Of a DNA stretch of 64,000 bases, positions 7,768 to 17,900 are shown piece by piece. This stretch comes from Antarcticibacterium flavum. GTDB taxonomy: Bacteria > Bacteroidota > Bacteroidia > Flavobacteriales > Flavobacteriaceae. The first letter of the stretch is position 1, and every line of letters starts with the position of its first letter. Below the pieces are notes generated by a model. That model was not told the DNA's origin, did not search any database, and saw nothing but the letters and a program-made list of their open reading frames with translations. The stretch covers positions 3,906,001-3,970,000 of the forward strand of contig NZ_CP040812.1 of NCBI RefSeq assembly GCF_006159205.1, in the 5' to 3' direction. The position numbers and the translations under genes are program-made.

Positions 7768-7802
7768 AACACCTTTTTTTGAATTATTATTTGATTTATT
7801 TT

Positions 7803-8366
7803 TTAAATTTCCTTCACGTTATTCTCATCAACTCCTCCATCTACTTCAATTAGGGCTTTTGAATTTTTATTTTGTATTAATCTTTTCAATTCCCTTATCT
7901 TTTTCAGCGTTTGGGGAATAAACTTCTGCCCCCCAAAACCCGGGTTTACAGACATCAGGCACACTGTATCTAACTCCTTGATAATGTATTCAAGACAATC
8001 TAAAGAAGTATGTGAATTTAAAGCCACCCCTGCTTTACAGTCCAGATTTTTTATTTGTTGCACCACACTGTGCAAATGAAGGCAGGCCTCAACGTGCACA
8101 GTAATTTGGTCTATTCCATATTTAGAAAAAAAATCCAGATACCTTTCAGGTTGGGCAATCATCAAGTGCAGCTCGACCGGTTTCTTATTGTACTTTTTTA
8201 TAGCTTGTAAAACAGGTGTTCCGAAGGAAATATTGGGAACAAACATTCCGTCCATGATATCCACATGCAGCCAGTCTGCTTCACTCCTGTTAATAGTCTC
8301 GAGAGTTTTGCCCAAGTAGGCAAAATCTGTCGAAAGAATGGAGGAGGCAACCATGAGATTTTTCAT
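7803..8366 (-). pseudogene. rpe: Ribulose-phosphate 3-epimerase missing its C-terminus
   Basis: The 187 residues follow the ribulose-phosphate 3-epimerase TIM barrel: 'VASSILSTDF', 'WLHVDIMDGMFVPNISFG' (His34, Asp36), 'PVELHLM', 'VCLMSVNPGFGGQKFI' and 'ALIEVDGGVDENNV' (Asp176). Normal enzymes are 215-230 residues and close the barrel with a Gly-Ser loop that binds the substrate phosphate. Here a TAA follows 'NNVKEI' and no remnant of that loop is found before the next gene. The catalytic Asp and His residues are present, but phosphate binding should be lost. It is most likely a decayed extra copy carried in the island. Confidence 0.8.
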
Positions 8367-8438
8367 ATAAGTTATGTTTTATCACCCATTTTAATATTTA
8401 AACCAAAATCCTTGAACACTGAATCTTCTTAAAGGAAA

Positions 8439-8891
8439 TTATAGAACAGGTTCCACTATAACCTCTGTTATTACAGAGTTAGAGATAAAGCATTCAGCAT
8501 GTGCTTTATGGTGAATTTTTTTCATTTCTTCTTCATCAGGTATATGTTCACCGGAGAATTCTACTTTGGGACGTAAAAAAACCCTGGTCACAGCCTGTTT
8601 ATTGTCCTTGTTTTTCTCAACCACAGCAACGGTTTCATCTTTATAACTCTTTATTATATACTTTTTAAAGGAGGCAATAGCGAGAAAAGTTAATAAGTGG
8701 CAGCTGGAAAGGGAAGCAGCGAAGGCTTCTTCAGGATTGACTAATTCAGCTTTCCCCAAAAACTCCGGAGCTGCAGATGCAGTGACTTCCGTCCCTCCCC
8801 CAAAGATCCACTGATGGGTACGGGTATAATTCTTATAGGAAAAATCCTCGGAATCTGGTTTCCATTCTAATTTTACTTTGAATTCTGACAT
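8439..8891 (-). CDS. OsmC-family peroxide/hydroperoxide reductase
   Basis: A 150-residue OsmC-family protein with both expected reactive cysteines, Cys64 in 'LSSCHLLTFL' and Cys134 in 'HAECFISNSVI', and the 'NPEEAFAASLSSC' helix. Such enzymes reduce organic hydroperoxides using thiols. It opens the rpe-STAS-CDF-like run on the minus strand. A partial second copy of its 5' end, with an in-frame stop, lies at 9696-9758. Confidence 0.92.
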   Translation of the reverse strand: MSEFKVKLEWKPDSEDFSYKNYTRTHQWIFGGGTEVTASAAPEFLGKAELVNPEEAFAASLSSCHLLTFLAIASFKKYIIKSYKDETVAVVEKNKDNKQAVTRVFLRPKVEFSGEHIPDEEEMKKIHHKAHAECFISNSVITEVIVEPVL

Positions 8892-9184
8892 AATTTTCTT
8901 GTTTTAAATTATACAATCTACTTTAGATAGTCTTTCTTAACCAAGAACGTTTAATAAAAAAATGTTCTATTATTTATATTCATTGATTTTAAATAATTGT
9001 GCCTGGAAAGGAAATCCTTGATTTAAGACAAACAGTTTTTAGAATTTCCTTTACAGGACTTAATATTATATTTTTAGTTTTAAATTTGGTTCGCCCTCTA
9101 TTTCTCTTCTAACACTTCATTTTTTGGTGTTTTTTCTTTAAGGAAAATATGCGACGCTATAAACACCGCATACTTTTCATTACA
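8892..9184. other. AT-rich spacer between the OsmC and Csp-like genes
   Basis: No coding frame of note. The spacer holds CCTTTACAGGACTTAAT (9048-9064), which recurs exactly at 9635-9651, and TTAAGACAAACAGTT (9023-9037), which recurs exactly at 13627-13641. These short exact repeats in intergenic DNA suggest duplicated or rearranged leader sequence. The OsmC promoter should also lie here, but I cannot place it. Confidence 0.5.
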
Positions 9185-9529
9185 TTAGCTTAACTGCACA
9201 TCGCCATGATGCCTATGGCATGCTTCCGCACATTCATTACAGGCTTGAGCACATTTCTTACAATGCTCATGATCGTGTTTTGCACATTCTTCAGCACACA
9301 TCCTGCAAGCTTTTTCACAGATCAAAAGATATTCATGCGCAAGGGCAGAATTTCTCTGTAGCAACCTAGCTGCCTGTATACAAATGTCAGCACAGTCAAT
9401 GTCCAACGGAATGCATCTTTCCATCATTCCGGTTTCTCCTTCTGCCAAGCTTTGAGCAGCGCAGTTTTCACAAGCTAAAGCACAGTTTAGCAAGGTTTGA
9501 ACGAGTTGTTCATGATTTTCATTTTTCAT
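9185..9529 (-). CDS. Four-helix-bundle copper-binding protein (Csp/DUF326-like)
   Basis: The 114 residues are rich in Cys and His arranged along helices: 'LLNCALACENCAAQSL', 'CIPLDIDCADICIQAARLL', 'CEKACRMCAEECAKH' and 'CKKCAQACNECAEACHRHHG'. This is the pattern of Csp-type copper storage proteins and DUF326, where Cys residues line the inside of a four-helix bundle and hold many Cu(I) ions. There is no signal peptide, so it is the cytosolic (Csp3-like) form. Neighbouring metal exporters agree with metal sequestration. Confidence 0.9.
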   Translation of the reverse strand: MKNENHEQLVQTLLNCALACENCAAQSLAEGETGMMERCIPLDIDCADICIQAARLLQRNSALAHEYLLICEKACRMCAEECAKHDHEHCKKCAQACNECAEACHRHHGDVQLS

Positions 9530-9695
9530 AATTAAATAGATTTAAATTATATGTAGAACTATTTCTACCAAGGTTGATAATATTTATCCTTCTTCAGCAT
9601 TATTTTTCATTTCATACCTCGTGGGCTTGCCAAGCCTTTACAGGACTTAATTTCTTTATTGTTGCCATAGCCTTTAACGGCAGGCAGTCCTTTTA

Positions 9696-9758
9696 TTTTT
9701 TATAGGAAAAATCTTAGGAATCGGATTTCCATTCTATTTTAACTTTAAATTCTGACAT
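9696..9758 (-). pseudogene. Fragment of a second osmC start
   Basis: Read on the minus strand from 9758, the DNA gives 'MSEFKVKIEWKSDS', a stop, then 'DFSYK', closely matching the first 20 residues of the OsmC gene at 8439-8891. The leader 'AAAACAAGAAAAT' before the ATG is shared as well. The rest of the gene is absent. The fragment overlaps the last codons of the P-type ATPase in another frame. Confidence 0.88.
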
Positions 9759-12297
9759 CATTTTCTTGTTTTAATTCAAAAATTTGCTTTAAACGGCCTC
9801 CGGGTAAGGCAGTTTTGTTTTTGTTATAAGCTAATAATCTCAAAGCGTTTGCGACCACCAGCAAGGTGGAGCCTTCGTGAACAAGCACCGCAATTCCTAT
9901 ATTGGCAAAGCCAAATATTGTGGCCGGAATCAATAAGGCCACAATTCCTAAACTTACCCACAGGTTTTGTTTGATGATACTTTTAGCTTTCCGGCTTAGG
10001 CCTATTGCAAAGGGCAGGGTCTCCAATTTATCGGCCATAAGGGCGATATCCGCTGTTTCCAGTGCCACATCCGATCCTGCTGCTCCCATTGCAATACCCA
10101 CGGTACTATGTGCCATGGCCGGGGCATCGTTTACGCCATCGCCCACCATAGCCACTTTGTCCTCCTGTTTTTTAAGTTTTTTAATTGCATCTACCTTCTC
10201 TTCAGGCAGAAGACTGCCCCAGGCATCGGTAAGGCCAATTTCCTTGGCCACGGCATCAGCTACTTTTTGGTTGTCCCCGGTAAGCATGATCATACGTTTA
10301 ATACCGATTTTTTTAAGCTCCACCAGGGTGGCTTTGGCTTCTTCCCGTGGAGTGTCCATCAGAGCAATAATTCCTATATATTCTTCATTCCTGCGTATCA
10401 ACATTGTCGTGTTCCCTGCAGCTTCCTGATCCCTGACTTTTTCTACGATTTCTTGTGAAGGCTTTTGGTCATCGAGCGCATCAAAAAGATCAAGATTGCC
10501 TATGTAGACCTTGTCTTCGCCCAGGCTTGCTTTTATGCCTTTTCCTAAAACAGCTTCCAAATCTCTTGCTTCCAGAATTTGTGTATTTCCCAACCGTTTT
10601 TTGCCGTCACGTACTACTGCTTTAGCAAGGGGATGATCACTCAAAGCTTCAACAGCTACTGCTGCCTTTAATAGTTCTTCCTCGGATATGTCAGTAAAAG
10701 TGATAATCTGAGTGAGCTTTGGTTTTCCTTCGGTAAGGGTACCGGTTTTGTCAAAAGCAATAGCGGTGAGCACGCCAAGGTCTTCCAGGGGCCGTCCTCC
10801 CTTTACAAGAACTCCACCCCTGGCTGCGCGGGCAACTCCACTAAGTACGGCACTGGGTGTGGAAATGGCCAGGGCACAGGGGCTGGCAGCAACTAAAACA
10901 GCCATTGCCCTGTAGAAACTCTCGCTAAAGGATTCATCGAGGACAAGGAAGGCGAAATTCAGCAGGACTACCAGGACAAGTACTGACGGAACAAAATATT
11001 TCTCAAATTTGTCGGTCAACAACTGGGTTGGCGATTTCTGGGTCTGGGCTTCGTTGACCAGCTTGACGAGCCTTGATAAGGTAGAATCCTGAGAGGTCTT
11101 TATCACTTTTACTTCAAGGGTACTATTGCCGTTGATGGTTCCCGCAAATACACGGTGTTTATCTTTTATTTCGCTTTCTTTTGAATAATCTTTGTCAGGG
11201 TCGGGTACAGAAGTTTTATCGACAGGAACGCTCTCGCCTGTGATTGGGGCCTGGTTCACACTACTATTACCATTGACAACAACGCCATCGGCAGAAATTT
11301 TGGTGTTGGATCTCACTACGACAATATCACCTACCTGAAGTTCTTCTATTTTTACTTCCCGGGTCTTTCCATCTCGTTTTATCAGAGCAGTTTTGGGTGC
11401 CAAATCAGCTAAAGCCGCAATAGATTTTCGGGCCTTGTTCATGGCATAATTTTCAAGGGCATGTCCAAGACTAAACAGGAAGAGCAGCAAGGCTCCTTCG
11501 GCCCATTCTCCTAAAATTGCCGCCCCAATAGCAGCCACCAGCATAAGGAAATCTATTTCAAAACCTCCTTTGGCAACAGTTTCAATGGCTTCCTTGGCAG
11601 TAAAATAGCCTCCAAAGAAATAGGCGCCTATGTATAATGCCAAACTTACCCATTCCGGCACAGTTTCTACGTACGAGAGGCCAAAACCGGTTCCCAATAG
11701 CACACCGCAAATGATGGAAAAGTACATCTCGGTATTTTTCCCGAAGATCCCGCCGTGGTCATGGGCGTGGCCTTCATCTTTAAGCTCTGCCTCCTCGTGG
11801 GAATGTTCATCGTTCTCAGCCGTTTCAAGCGATATTCTTTCATTCTTTTTGGCACTCCTGATTTTAAGGCCTTCGTTCCTCAGGATTTGACGAAAATCTT
11901 CTTCATTGGTTTTGGCCTTAATAAATTCCAGCCTTATAATTCCAGATTCGGAAACCGAGGCTTCCATTATCTCCTCCAATTCTCTCAGGGCATTTTGAAT
12001 TTTCCTTGCATGCCTTGCATGACGAATTCCCTCAACCTCCAGAAGGCTATGCCCAAACTCATTGGTCAATGATGCCCCGGCCTGTTTTGCGAGTTTTCTA
12101 ATTTGGGCAATGGATATAACGTCTGGATCGTAATGGAAACAAAGCTGAGGGGTATCATCCTCTTTTTCGGAAGCAATATGCACTTTTTCAATGCCTTCCC
12201 TATTTTGCAGGTGATCCATTAGCCGTTGGACACAACGGTCGTTTTCATCGGGAACTTCCGGCAGGAGTATTGGTAATTTTACTTGCGTCTTTTTCAT
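9745..12297 (-). CDS. P1B-4-like heavy-metal P-type ATPase
   Basis: An 850-residue ATPase with the phosphorylation loop 'DKTGTLT' (Asp516), hinge 'GDGVNDAPAMA', actuator 'GESVPVDK' and membrane motif 'SPCALAIS' (Cys474). SPC instead of CPC, together with 'HEGSTLLVVANALRLL' in a late helix, is typical of P1B-4 pumps (cobalt, zinc, iron or cadmium). The roughly 190-residue N-terminus lacks a CxxC metal-binding domain and carries a His/Glu-rich stretch 'HSHEEAELKDEGHAHDHGG' near residue 165. Residues from about 'KQENDVRI' to the end come from duplicated osmC leader, so the native C-terminus was replaced. It would export metal from the cytoplasm. Confidence 0.93.
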   Translation of the reverse strand: MKKTQVKLPILLPEVPDENDRCVQRLMDHLQNREGIEKVHIASEKEDDTPQLCFHYDPDVISIAQIRKLAKQAGASLTNEFGHSLLEVEGIRHARHARKIQNALRELEEIMEASVSESGIIRLEFIKAKTNEEDFRQILRNEGLKIRSAKKNERISLETAENDEHSHEEAELKDEGHAHDHGGIFGKNTEMYFSIICGVLLGTGFGLSYVETVPEWVSLALYIGAYFFGGYFTAKEAIETVAKGGFEIDFLMLVAAIGAAILGEWAEGALLLFLFSLGHALENYAMNKARKSIAALADLAPKTALIKRDGKTREVKIEELQVGDIVVVRSNTKISADGVVVNGNSSVNQAPITGESVPVDKTSVPDPDKDYSKESEIKDKHRVFAGTINGNSTLEVKVIKTSQDSTLSRLVKLVNEAQTQKSPTQLLTDKFEKYFVPSVLVLVVLLNFAFLVLDESFSESFYRAMAVLVAASPCALAISTPSAVLSGVARAARGGVLVKGGRPLEDLGVLTAIAFDKTGTLTEGKPKLTQIITFTDISEEELLKAAVAVEALSDHPLAKAVVRDGKKRLGNTQILEARDLEAVLGKGIKASLGEDKVYIGNLDLFDALDDQKPSQEIVEKVRDQEAAGNTTMLIRRNEEYIGIIALMDTPREEAKATLVELKKIGIKRMIMLTGDNQKVADAVAKEIGLTDAWGSLLPEEKVDAIKKLKKQEDKVAMVGDGVNDAPAMAHSTVGIAMGAAGSDVALETADIALMADKLETLPFAIGLSRKAKSIIKQNLWVSLGIVALLIPATIFGFANIGIAVLVHEGSTLLVVANALRLLAYNKNKTALPGGRLKQIFELKQENDVRI

Positions 12298-12378
12298 TCT
12301 TTCTATTGTTTTTTGGTTTTTCCGGTAAACTCTCTGAAAACTTTTTATTGGTGATGAGCTTTCAAATTAGGAGTGCCT

Positions 12379-12663
12379 TCACTTCCTCGAGTTTCTACTT
12401 CGTCTTTTAAGCTTAAAAATCCTTCTCCTTACAGTGACCATAAGCGCAAGAGCTATCCCCATTATTGAAAAAAGGAGGTTTATCAAGATTTGATCTTCAT
12501 CATTAAAGTTAAATACTTCCTGATAACTTTCTTGGAGGTATGTCCACCAACTTTTGTCCCCCTCTAAATAGTTAATTTGAAAGGAAAGGACCAGCGGTTG
12601 CACGATAAAAATTCCAAAGATCACACCTGTTAGAATCGCAATAAAAATTTTTCGCCTCCTCAT
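12379..12663 (-). CDS. Small two-helix membrane protein
   Basis: A 94-residue protein with a positively charged start 'MRRRKIF', one membrane helix (about 8-26), a loop rich in Trp, Tyr and Asp, a second helix (about 60-80), and a strongly basic tail 'RRRIFKLKRRSRNSRK'. No family is recognised. It lies between the ATPase and the Fur-like regulator on the same strand, so it may be a pump accessory, but the sequence shows nothing specific. Confidence 0.6.
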   Translation of the reverse strand: MRRRKIFIAILTGVIFGIFIVQPLVLSFQINYLEGDKSWWTYLQESYQEVFNFNDEDQILINLLFSIMGIALALMVTVRRRIFKLKRRSRNSRK

Positions 12664-12796
12664 AATTTCTTGTGTTTTCGGTCGCCCACTTTTTTAAAGG
12701 TAACTGTTCCGGCAAATTACTTCTTCTTCAGAAATCTTTACTTTGCTCAAACTTTTTTAGATGATTAACATAATTAAAAATGTACTATCAGTTGAA

Positions 12797-13218
12797 TTAA
12801 CTTGATCTCCTACTGCACTTGCTGCAAATCCCCGTCATAACAAGATTGGCGTCCATTGCTTTAAACCCTGCGGGTAAGGTAATATGCGGGATTTTTTGTT
12901 CGGTCAGGCACACTGTCTCATCACAGCTATTACAGTGAAAGTGCAAATGGAGGTCGTTGCCAATTTCGCATTCGCAATTTTCTTGACAAAGGGAATATTT
13001 TATTACGCCCGTTCCATCTTCGATCTTATGCACGATCCCTTTTTCCTCAAATGTTTTTATAGTACGAAAGAGGGTGCTCCTTTCAGAATTTTGAAAATCT
13101 TTTTCAAGTCCCCAATACTTAATGCTACTTCTGAATCTGTAAAACGATTTAAGACCAACAAGCGCATAGCGGTGGGTCGTATCTCTTTGCTTTCAAGTTT
13201 TTTTATTAATTCTTCCAT
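12797..13218 (-). pseudogene. Fur-family metal regulator with a frameshift
   Basis: The N-terminal frame from 13218 gives 'MEELIKKLESKEIRPTAMRL' and reaches the DNA-binding domain. Around base 13105 one base is missing: the sequence reads TTGAAAAAG where a G more restores the frame. The other frame then continues 'EKDFQNSERSTLFRTIKTFE', 'GIVHKIEDGTG', 'HLHFHCNSCDETVCL' and 'GICSKCSRR', with the His/Cys metal sites of Fur/Zur proteins. Assembled, the product has normal length (about 141 residues). Such regulators accompany metal ATPases in Bacteroidota. Either the gene is broken, which would derepress the pumps, or the read has an error. Confidence 0.85.
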
Positions 13219-13235
13219 TCCTGAACAAAACAGTT

Positions 13236-13574
13236 TTACAATTCATGTCTTTTGATAGATTTTCCCGTCTTTATTTGAAAGGCATCTTCGATATCAGAAA
13301 CGTAGATGATCCCGTCGCCCGGGTTCATTGTCTTTCCATTTTCGACTATGATATCTATGGCTTTTTGTGCTTCTTCATTTTGACACACTAGTTCCAATTT
13401 CACTACCGGACTATCTGTAATACGAAAATCAAGTGACGGTCTGGCTCCTTTTGCCTTAAATGCACCGGTCCCTTCGCCCTGCGAAATGGTCATGCTTTTA
13501 AATCCCGACTCGCTTAAAGCTTCAATAACTTTTTGAACCCTCTTGGGCTTGACAAATGCTTTTATTTCTTTCAT
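13236..13574 (-). CDS. P-II-like signalling protein linked to metal efflux
   Basis: A 112-residue protein starting 'MKEIKAFVKPKRVQKVIEAL' with the P-II-like ferredoxin-fold pattern and 'NPGDGIIYVSDIEDAFQIKT' near the end. The classical T-loop Tyr uridylylation motif is not evident: the region reads 'GTGAFKAKGARPSLDF'. P-II-like proteins next to CusA/CzcA genes are common in Bacteroidota and probably respond to metals or nucleotides rather than nitrogen. It lies between the adaptor gene and the Fur-like gene. No glnB partners such as amtB or glnA are near. Confidence 0.85.
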   Translation of the reverse strand: MKEIKAFVKPKRVQKVIEALSESGFKSMTISQGEGTGAFKAKGARPSLDFRITDSPVVKLELVCQNEEAQKAIDIIVENGKTMNPGDGIIYVSDIEDAFQIKTGKSIKRHEL

Positions 13575-13674
13575 TTCTTAAAATTTTTATTGGTCTAATT
13601 TTATTTAAAACCCGGCCTGCCATAAATTAAGACAAACAGTTGCGGACAAGCCAGGTTCCAAAAAATAACTTATT

Positions 13675-14907
13675 TTAATGCCCATGAGAAGTCTGGCTCT
13701 TCTTCATCTCTGCTATTAGGTAATATGCATTGTTCCAGGCCACTTTAGCCCCTTCCGGTAGTGGCTCCAGGAGTTTAATTTCAACCCAGCCTTCATTTTC
13801 TTCTCCTGTCACTACTTCCACCGGCTTAAACGACCACTCGGTTTCCCCATCTTCCTCGTGCTTTTCAGCAATGAAGATGTAGGATTTTCCTTCTTCCTCA
13901 ATAATGGCCTCCTCCGGCAAAGCCGTCACCTCCGTACCGGCGCCTGTAATAATCCTTCCGTTGATGTACATGCCAGGAACAAGGTTTTTTGTATCCTCCT
14001 GTATCTCTGCATGAACGTGAACAGCTTTGGGATTCTGCTCAAACTTTTTACCGATGGAATATATTTGGGCAGTATAAGTTTTGCTAGGGATAGATTCCAT
14101 TTTAAGAAGGACCTTTTGCCCAACTTTTATTTTATATACATCTTTAGCAAATACCATCAAATCTGCATGTATATGTTCAATATCGATAACTTCAAAAAGT
14201 TCGGTTTGAGGATCCACGTATTGTCCTACCTGAATTCTCACATCTTCAACGCTACCTTTGATTGGACTCACAACAGGTATATTCTCAATTAAATTACCGT
14301 CTCTTATTGTCGATACATTTAAATTTAATTGTCTTAACTGAGACTCCAAACCTTGCACTTCTGCCTGTATCACCCGATAATCAGCCTTCGCCTGTTGAAA
14401 TTGTTTACCTGATCCCACTCCCTGCTCGTGGAGTGTTTGTTGGCGATTAAATTCTTGCTCCAGATTCTGCATACGACTGTAAGCTGTCATATAATCGGTT
14501 TGAAGCCTGGTGAGGTTGGGGTGAGAAAGATACGCCAGGGTTTGGCCTTTTCTAACTTCATCCCCCTCAATAACTTCAATAGAGGTAACGTTGGCTCCTA
14601 AAACAGCAGTTACTGTAGCTTCATATTGTGGTGGCACTTCCAGTTCTCCTGTGGCTTCAACTACGTCTGAAAGGGTTCTGGTCGCCAGTGTGTCTATTTT
14701 TATGCCCAGGCTGTTGAACTTGAGGCTGGAAAGATGCACTTCTCCCAATCCGCCTTCTTCTCCTTCTTCATCTTCTTCATGACCGGCTTCTTCCGTAGCA
14801 AGGTCTTCGCCGGTTCCGGTAGCTTCTTCGCCTTCTCCGCCGTTGCACGAAGTAAGGATCGATACCATAATGAGCAGTGTGAACAGTTTTATGATGTGCT
14901 TTTTCAT
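13675..14907 (-). CDS. RND efflux periplasmic adaptor (CusB/CzcB type), lipoprotein
   Basis: A 410-residue membrane-fusion protein. The start 'MKKHIIKLFTLLIMVSILTSC' is a lipoprotein signal with lipobox LTSC, followed by an acidic stretch rich in Glu and Gly. The body shows the adaptor hairpin ('QTLAYLSHPNLTRLQTDYMT') and the lipoyl half-motif 'PVVSPIKGSVEDVRIQVGQY'. The C-terminus is His-rich ('SQTSHGH'). It links the inner-membrane RND pump to the outer-membrane channel; both are encoded just upstream as one fusion gene, 30 bp away. Confidence 0.93.
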   Translation of the reverse strand: MKKHIIKLFTLLIMVSILTSCNGGEGEEATGTGEDLATEEAGHEEDEEGEEGGLGEVHLSSLKFNSLGIKIDTLATRTLSDVVEATGELEVPPQYEATVTAVLGANVTSIEVIEGDEVRKGQTLAYLSHPNLTRLQTDYMTAYSRMQNLEQEFNRQQTLHEQGVGSGKQFQQAKADYRVIQAEVQGLESQLRQLNLNVSTIRDGNLIENIPVVSPIKGSVEDVRIQVGQYVDPQTELFEVIDIEHIHADLMVFAKDVYKIKVGQKVLLKMESIPSKTYTAQIYSIGKKFEQNPKAVHVHAEIQEDTKNLVPGMYINGRIITGAGTEVTALPEEAIIEEEGKSYIFIAEKHEEDGETEWSFKPVEVVTGEENEGWVEIKLLEPLPEGAKVAWNNAYYLIAEMKKSQTSHGH

Positions 14908-14937
14908 TTTTATATCTTTGTCTATTAATTAATTGTT

Positions 14938-17900
14938 TTATTCCGAAGTATTTATATAATATTCGAGTTGAGAGCGGCTGTCGAGATAATTGCCCAATGC
15001 GTCCCAGGCATTTACTTCTATCCGTACAGCATCCCGGATGTTTTGCAGGAAAGTCACATAGTCAATAGCTCCCTCCCGATAAGCGATAATGGCTCCTGTC
15101 CGTTGCTCTATGGCTAATGGGAGCGCTTCTTCCTGATAATATGTCCAGGAATTAAGCCACTTCAGGTATTCTTCGCGTGCCTCAGCATAAGCTGTCTTTA
15201 GCTCAAACTGCGTTTGCTGTAAATTTGCCTCAGCTATTTCCCTGTCTATCCTGGCAGATTGTGTCCTCCCCAGCTCGGGTCCAAAGAACAAAGGAATGCT
15301 GATGCCAACCTGATACTGGTAGAAGCCTGTCTGCCCGTCGATTTTTTGTCTACCGTACTGCGCCTGAAATTTCGGAAGAAACTGCGATCGCCTTTCCCTT
15401 ATAGTTGCATCAGCCACCTCTACCCGTTGCTCATACACATTGAGCAGAGGATGATTATCAAGGGGTTGCAGTAATTCACTTATGGGCTCATCAAACTGAT
15501 CGGCAGGAACATTAGGTACCGTATAAAGTGTGTCACTGGCAAACCACAGGTTGAATCGCTGCAGGGCACTTAAATAATCCCGATATGCCTGCTCTTTTTG
15601 TATTTCAACCTCATTGCCCTGGTTTACTGTAGCCAGGTATTCTAGCCTGGAGATCGTTTCTGTTTCCAGCCTTATTTGTGCAGCCCTTTCAATATCGGTG
15701 AATGCGGAGTCCAGACTCCGCAAAGTTTCATATGCATTTTTTGCGGCATATACCGACGCCCAGGCCTGACTTACCTCCAGTTCTACTTCAAGAATGGAAA
15801 GATCAAGAGCTTCTTCTGCCAGGGCCACTCGTTCCTTCTGCAAGCGAAGGCGCGGAACGATACCGAAGATATCGATATCCTGTTGCTGAACTCCAATTTG
15901 AGTATATACCCCAAGATCAGGATTATTGGAACCATCACTTATTTCTTCTGCTCCGGTAAATATTACAGTGTTCCCAAGGTTCCAGGCGGTTTTTTTCAAA
16001 GCTTCCTGGCTTTCTATTTCCAGAGTGGCGGCCTTTATACTTGGAAAGGCTTCTACAGCACGTTTCTTTGCCTCTTCTATAGTTAGAGTTTGAAGGGAAT
16101 CCTGTTGTTGAACTGACTCGGCCTGAACCAAAAGATTTCCCTCAAGGGATCTGTCTTGTGCCTGTGCGGGTGCACTAAAACCAACTAAACCTCCAATCGA
16201 TAGCATTGCTACTAAAATGGCGGGCGCTGGAGCAAAACCATTATTATTCTTATTTCTTTTATTTTTCATATTTTCTACTATTGTATAGAGGACAGGCAGT
16301 ACCACCAGAGTCAGTAAGGTGGCTGTAAACATCCCACCTATAACCACCGTTGCTAAAGGCCGCTGGACTTCTGCCCCGGCCGAAGAAGAAAATGCCATAG
16401 GCATAAATCCTAAAATATCTGTTACCGCTGTAAGCATAATTGGCCTTATTCGTTCTTTCGCACCCATAAAAATCCGATCTTTAATACTGGTCACGCCTTC
16501 TTCTTTAAGAGAATTGAATCGGTTCACCAGCACCAGTCCGTTTAGTACTGCCACCCCAAAGAGCACGATAAAGCCTACACCTGCAGAAATACTAAAGGGC
16601 ATATCCCTTAACCAGAGCGCGAAAATACCCCCAATGGCCGCTAATGGAATGGCCATATAAATCATAATAGACTGCGAGAATGACTTCAGGGCAAAATACA
16701 ACAGCACAAAGATCAGGAAGAGTGCGATAGGCACCACGATAATCAAGCGGTCTTTGGCGCTTTGAAGGTTCTCAAATTCCCCACCGTATTCGATGTAGTA
16801 TCCCGGGGGTAAATCAAGTTCAGCATCCAGTCGTGCCTGAATATCCTTTACTACAGACTCTACATCCCGTCCCCGGGTATTCACCCCTACATACGTTCTT
16901 CGATAGGTGTCGTCGCGCGATATCTGCATCGGCCCCGGCACATAACCTATATCGGCTATTTCACTGATAGGAATCTGCGTACCATCATCAAGGTCGATGT
17001 ACAAGGTTTTTAAATCATCAATGCTTTGTCGGTGTGCTTCGTCAAAGCGAACCACCAGGTCGAAACGCCTTTCTCCTTCAAAAACAACCCCGGCAACTCC
17101 GCCTGCAAATGCGGTACTTATATACTCATTGATTTTTTGAATATCCAGCCCGTATTGAGCGAGTTTATCCCGGTTATAACGGACTGTCATTTGTGGGAGA
17201 CCAGAAGTTCTCTCTGCATTTACATCTGCTGTTCCGGGCACAGTTTGAATAATCTCTGCCATTTCCTGAACCTTAGTGGATAGAACTTCCAGATCCTCGC
17301 CATAGAGTTTTACCGCAATATCTTCTCTTACCCCTTCCAATAGCTCATTAAACCTTAGCTCTATAGGCTGGGTAAAAACCAGGTTGACACCGGTCAGATT
17401 TTTGTTGAGCAGGTCCTGAATTTGTTCAATAAGTCCTTCTTTGGATTCAGCAGACACCCATTTTTCTGTGTCTTTTTCGAGTATTATATACATATCGGCG
17501 ATATCCATTGGCATAGGGTCAGTCGGAATATCGGCCACCCCAATACGGGCTGTTACCGTTTCGATTTCAGGGAAGTTCTCCAATAACAAAGTTTCAATTT
17601 TCTTCGAGACTTCTATGGATTCAGTCAACGAACTCCCGGGCCTGATCAAAGCTTGCATGGCAATATCACCTTCATCCAACTGTGGAATAAATTCTCCCCC
17701 CATAGTGGAGAAAACATAGCCTGCAGCTCCTAATAAAACGATAGATCCTATGATCACCGCCGCTCTGAGACGAAGGGAAGCTTTTAAAAGCGGAAGATAG
17801 GCACGATGAATACCACCAATAATTTTATCACTGATTCTTTCCAGCCATCGCTCTAATCTGCCATACCAGTTTTTCTTGTTTTGAATGGGTTTCATAAACA

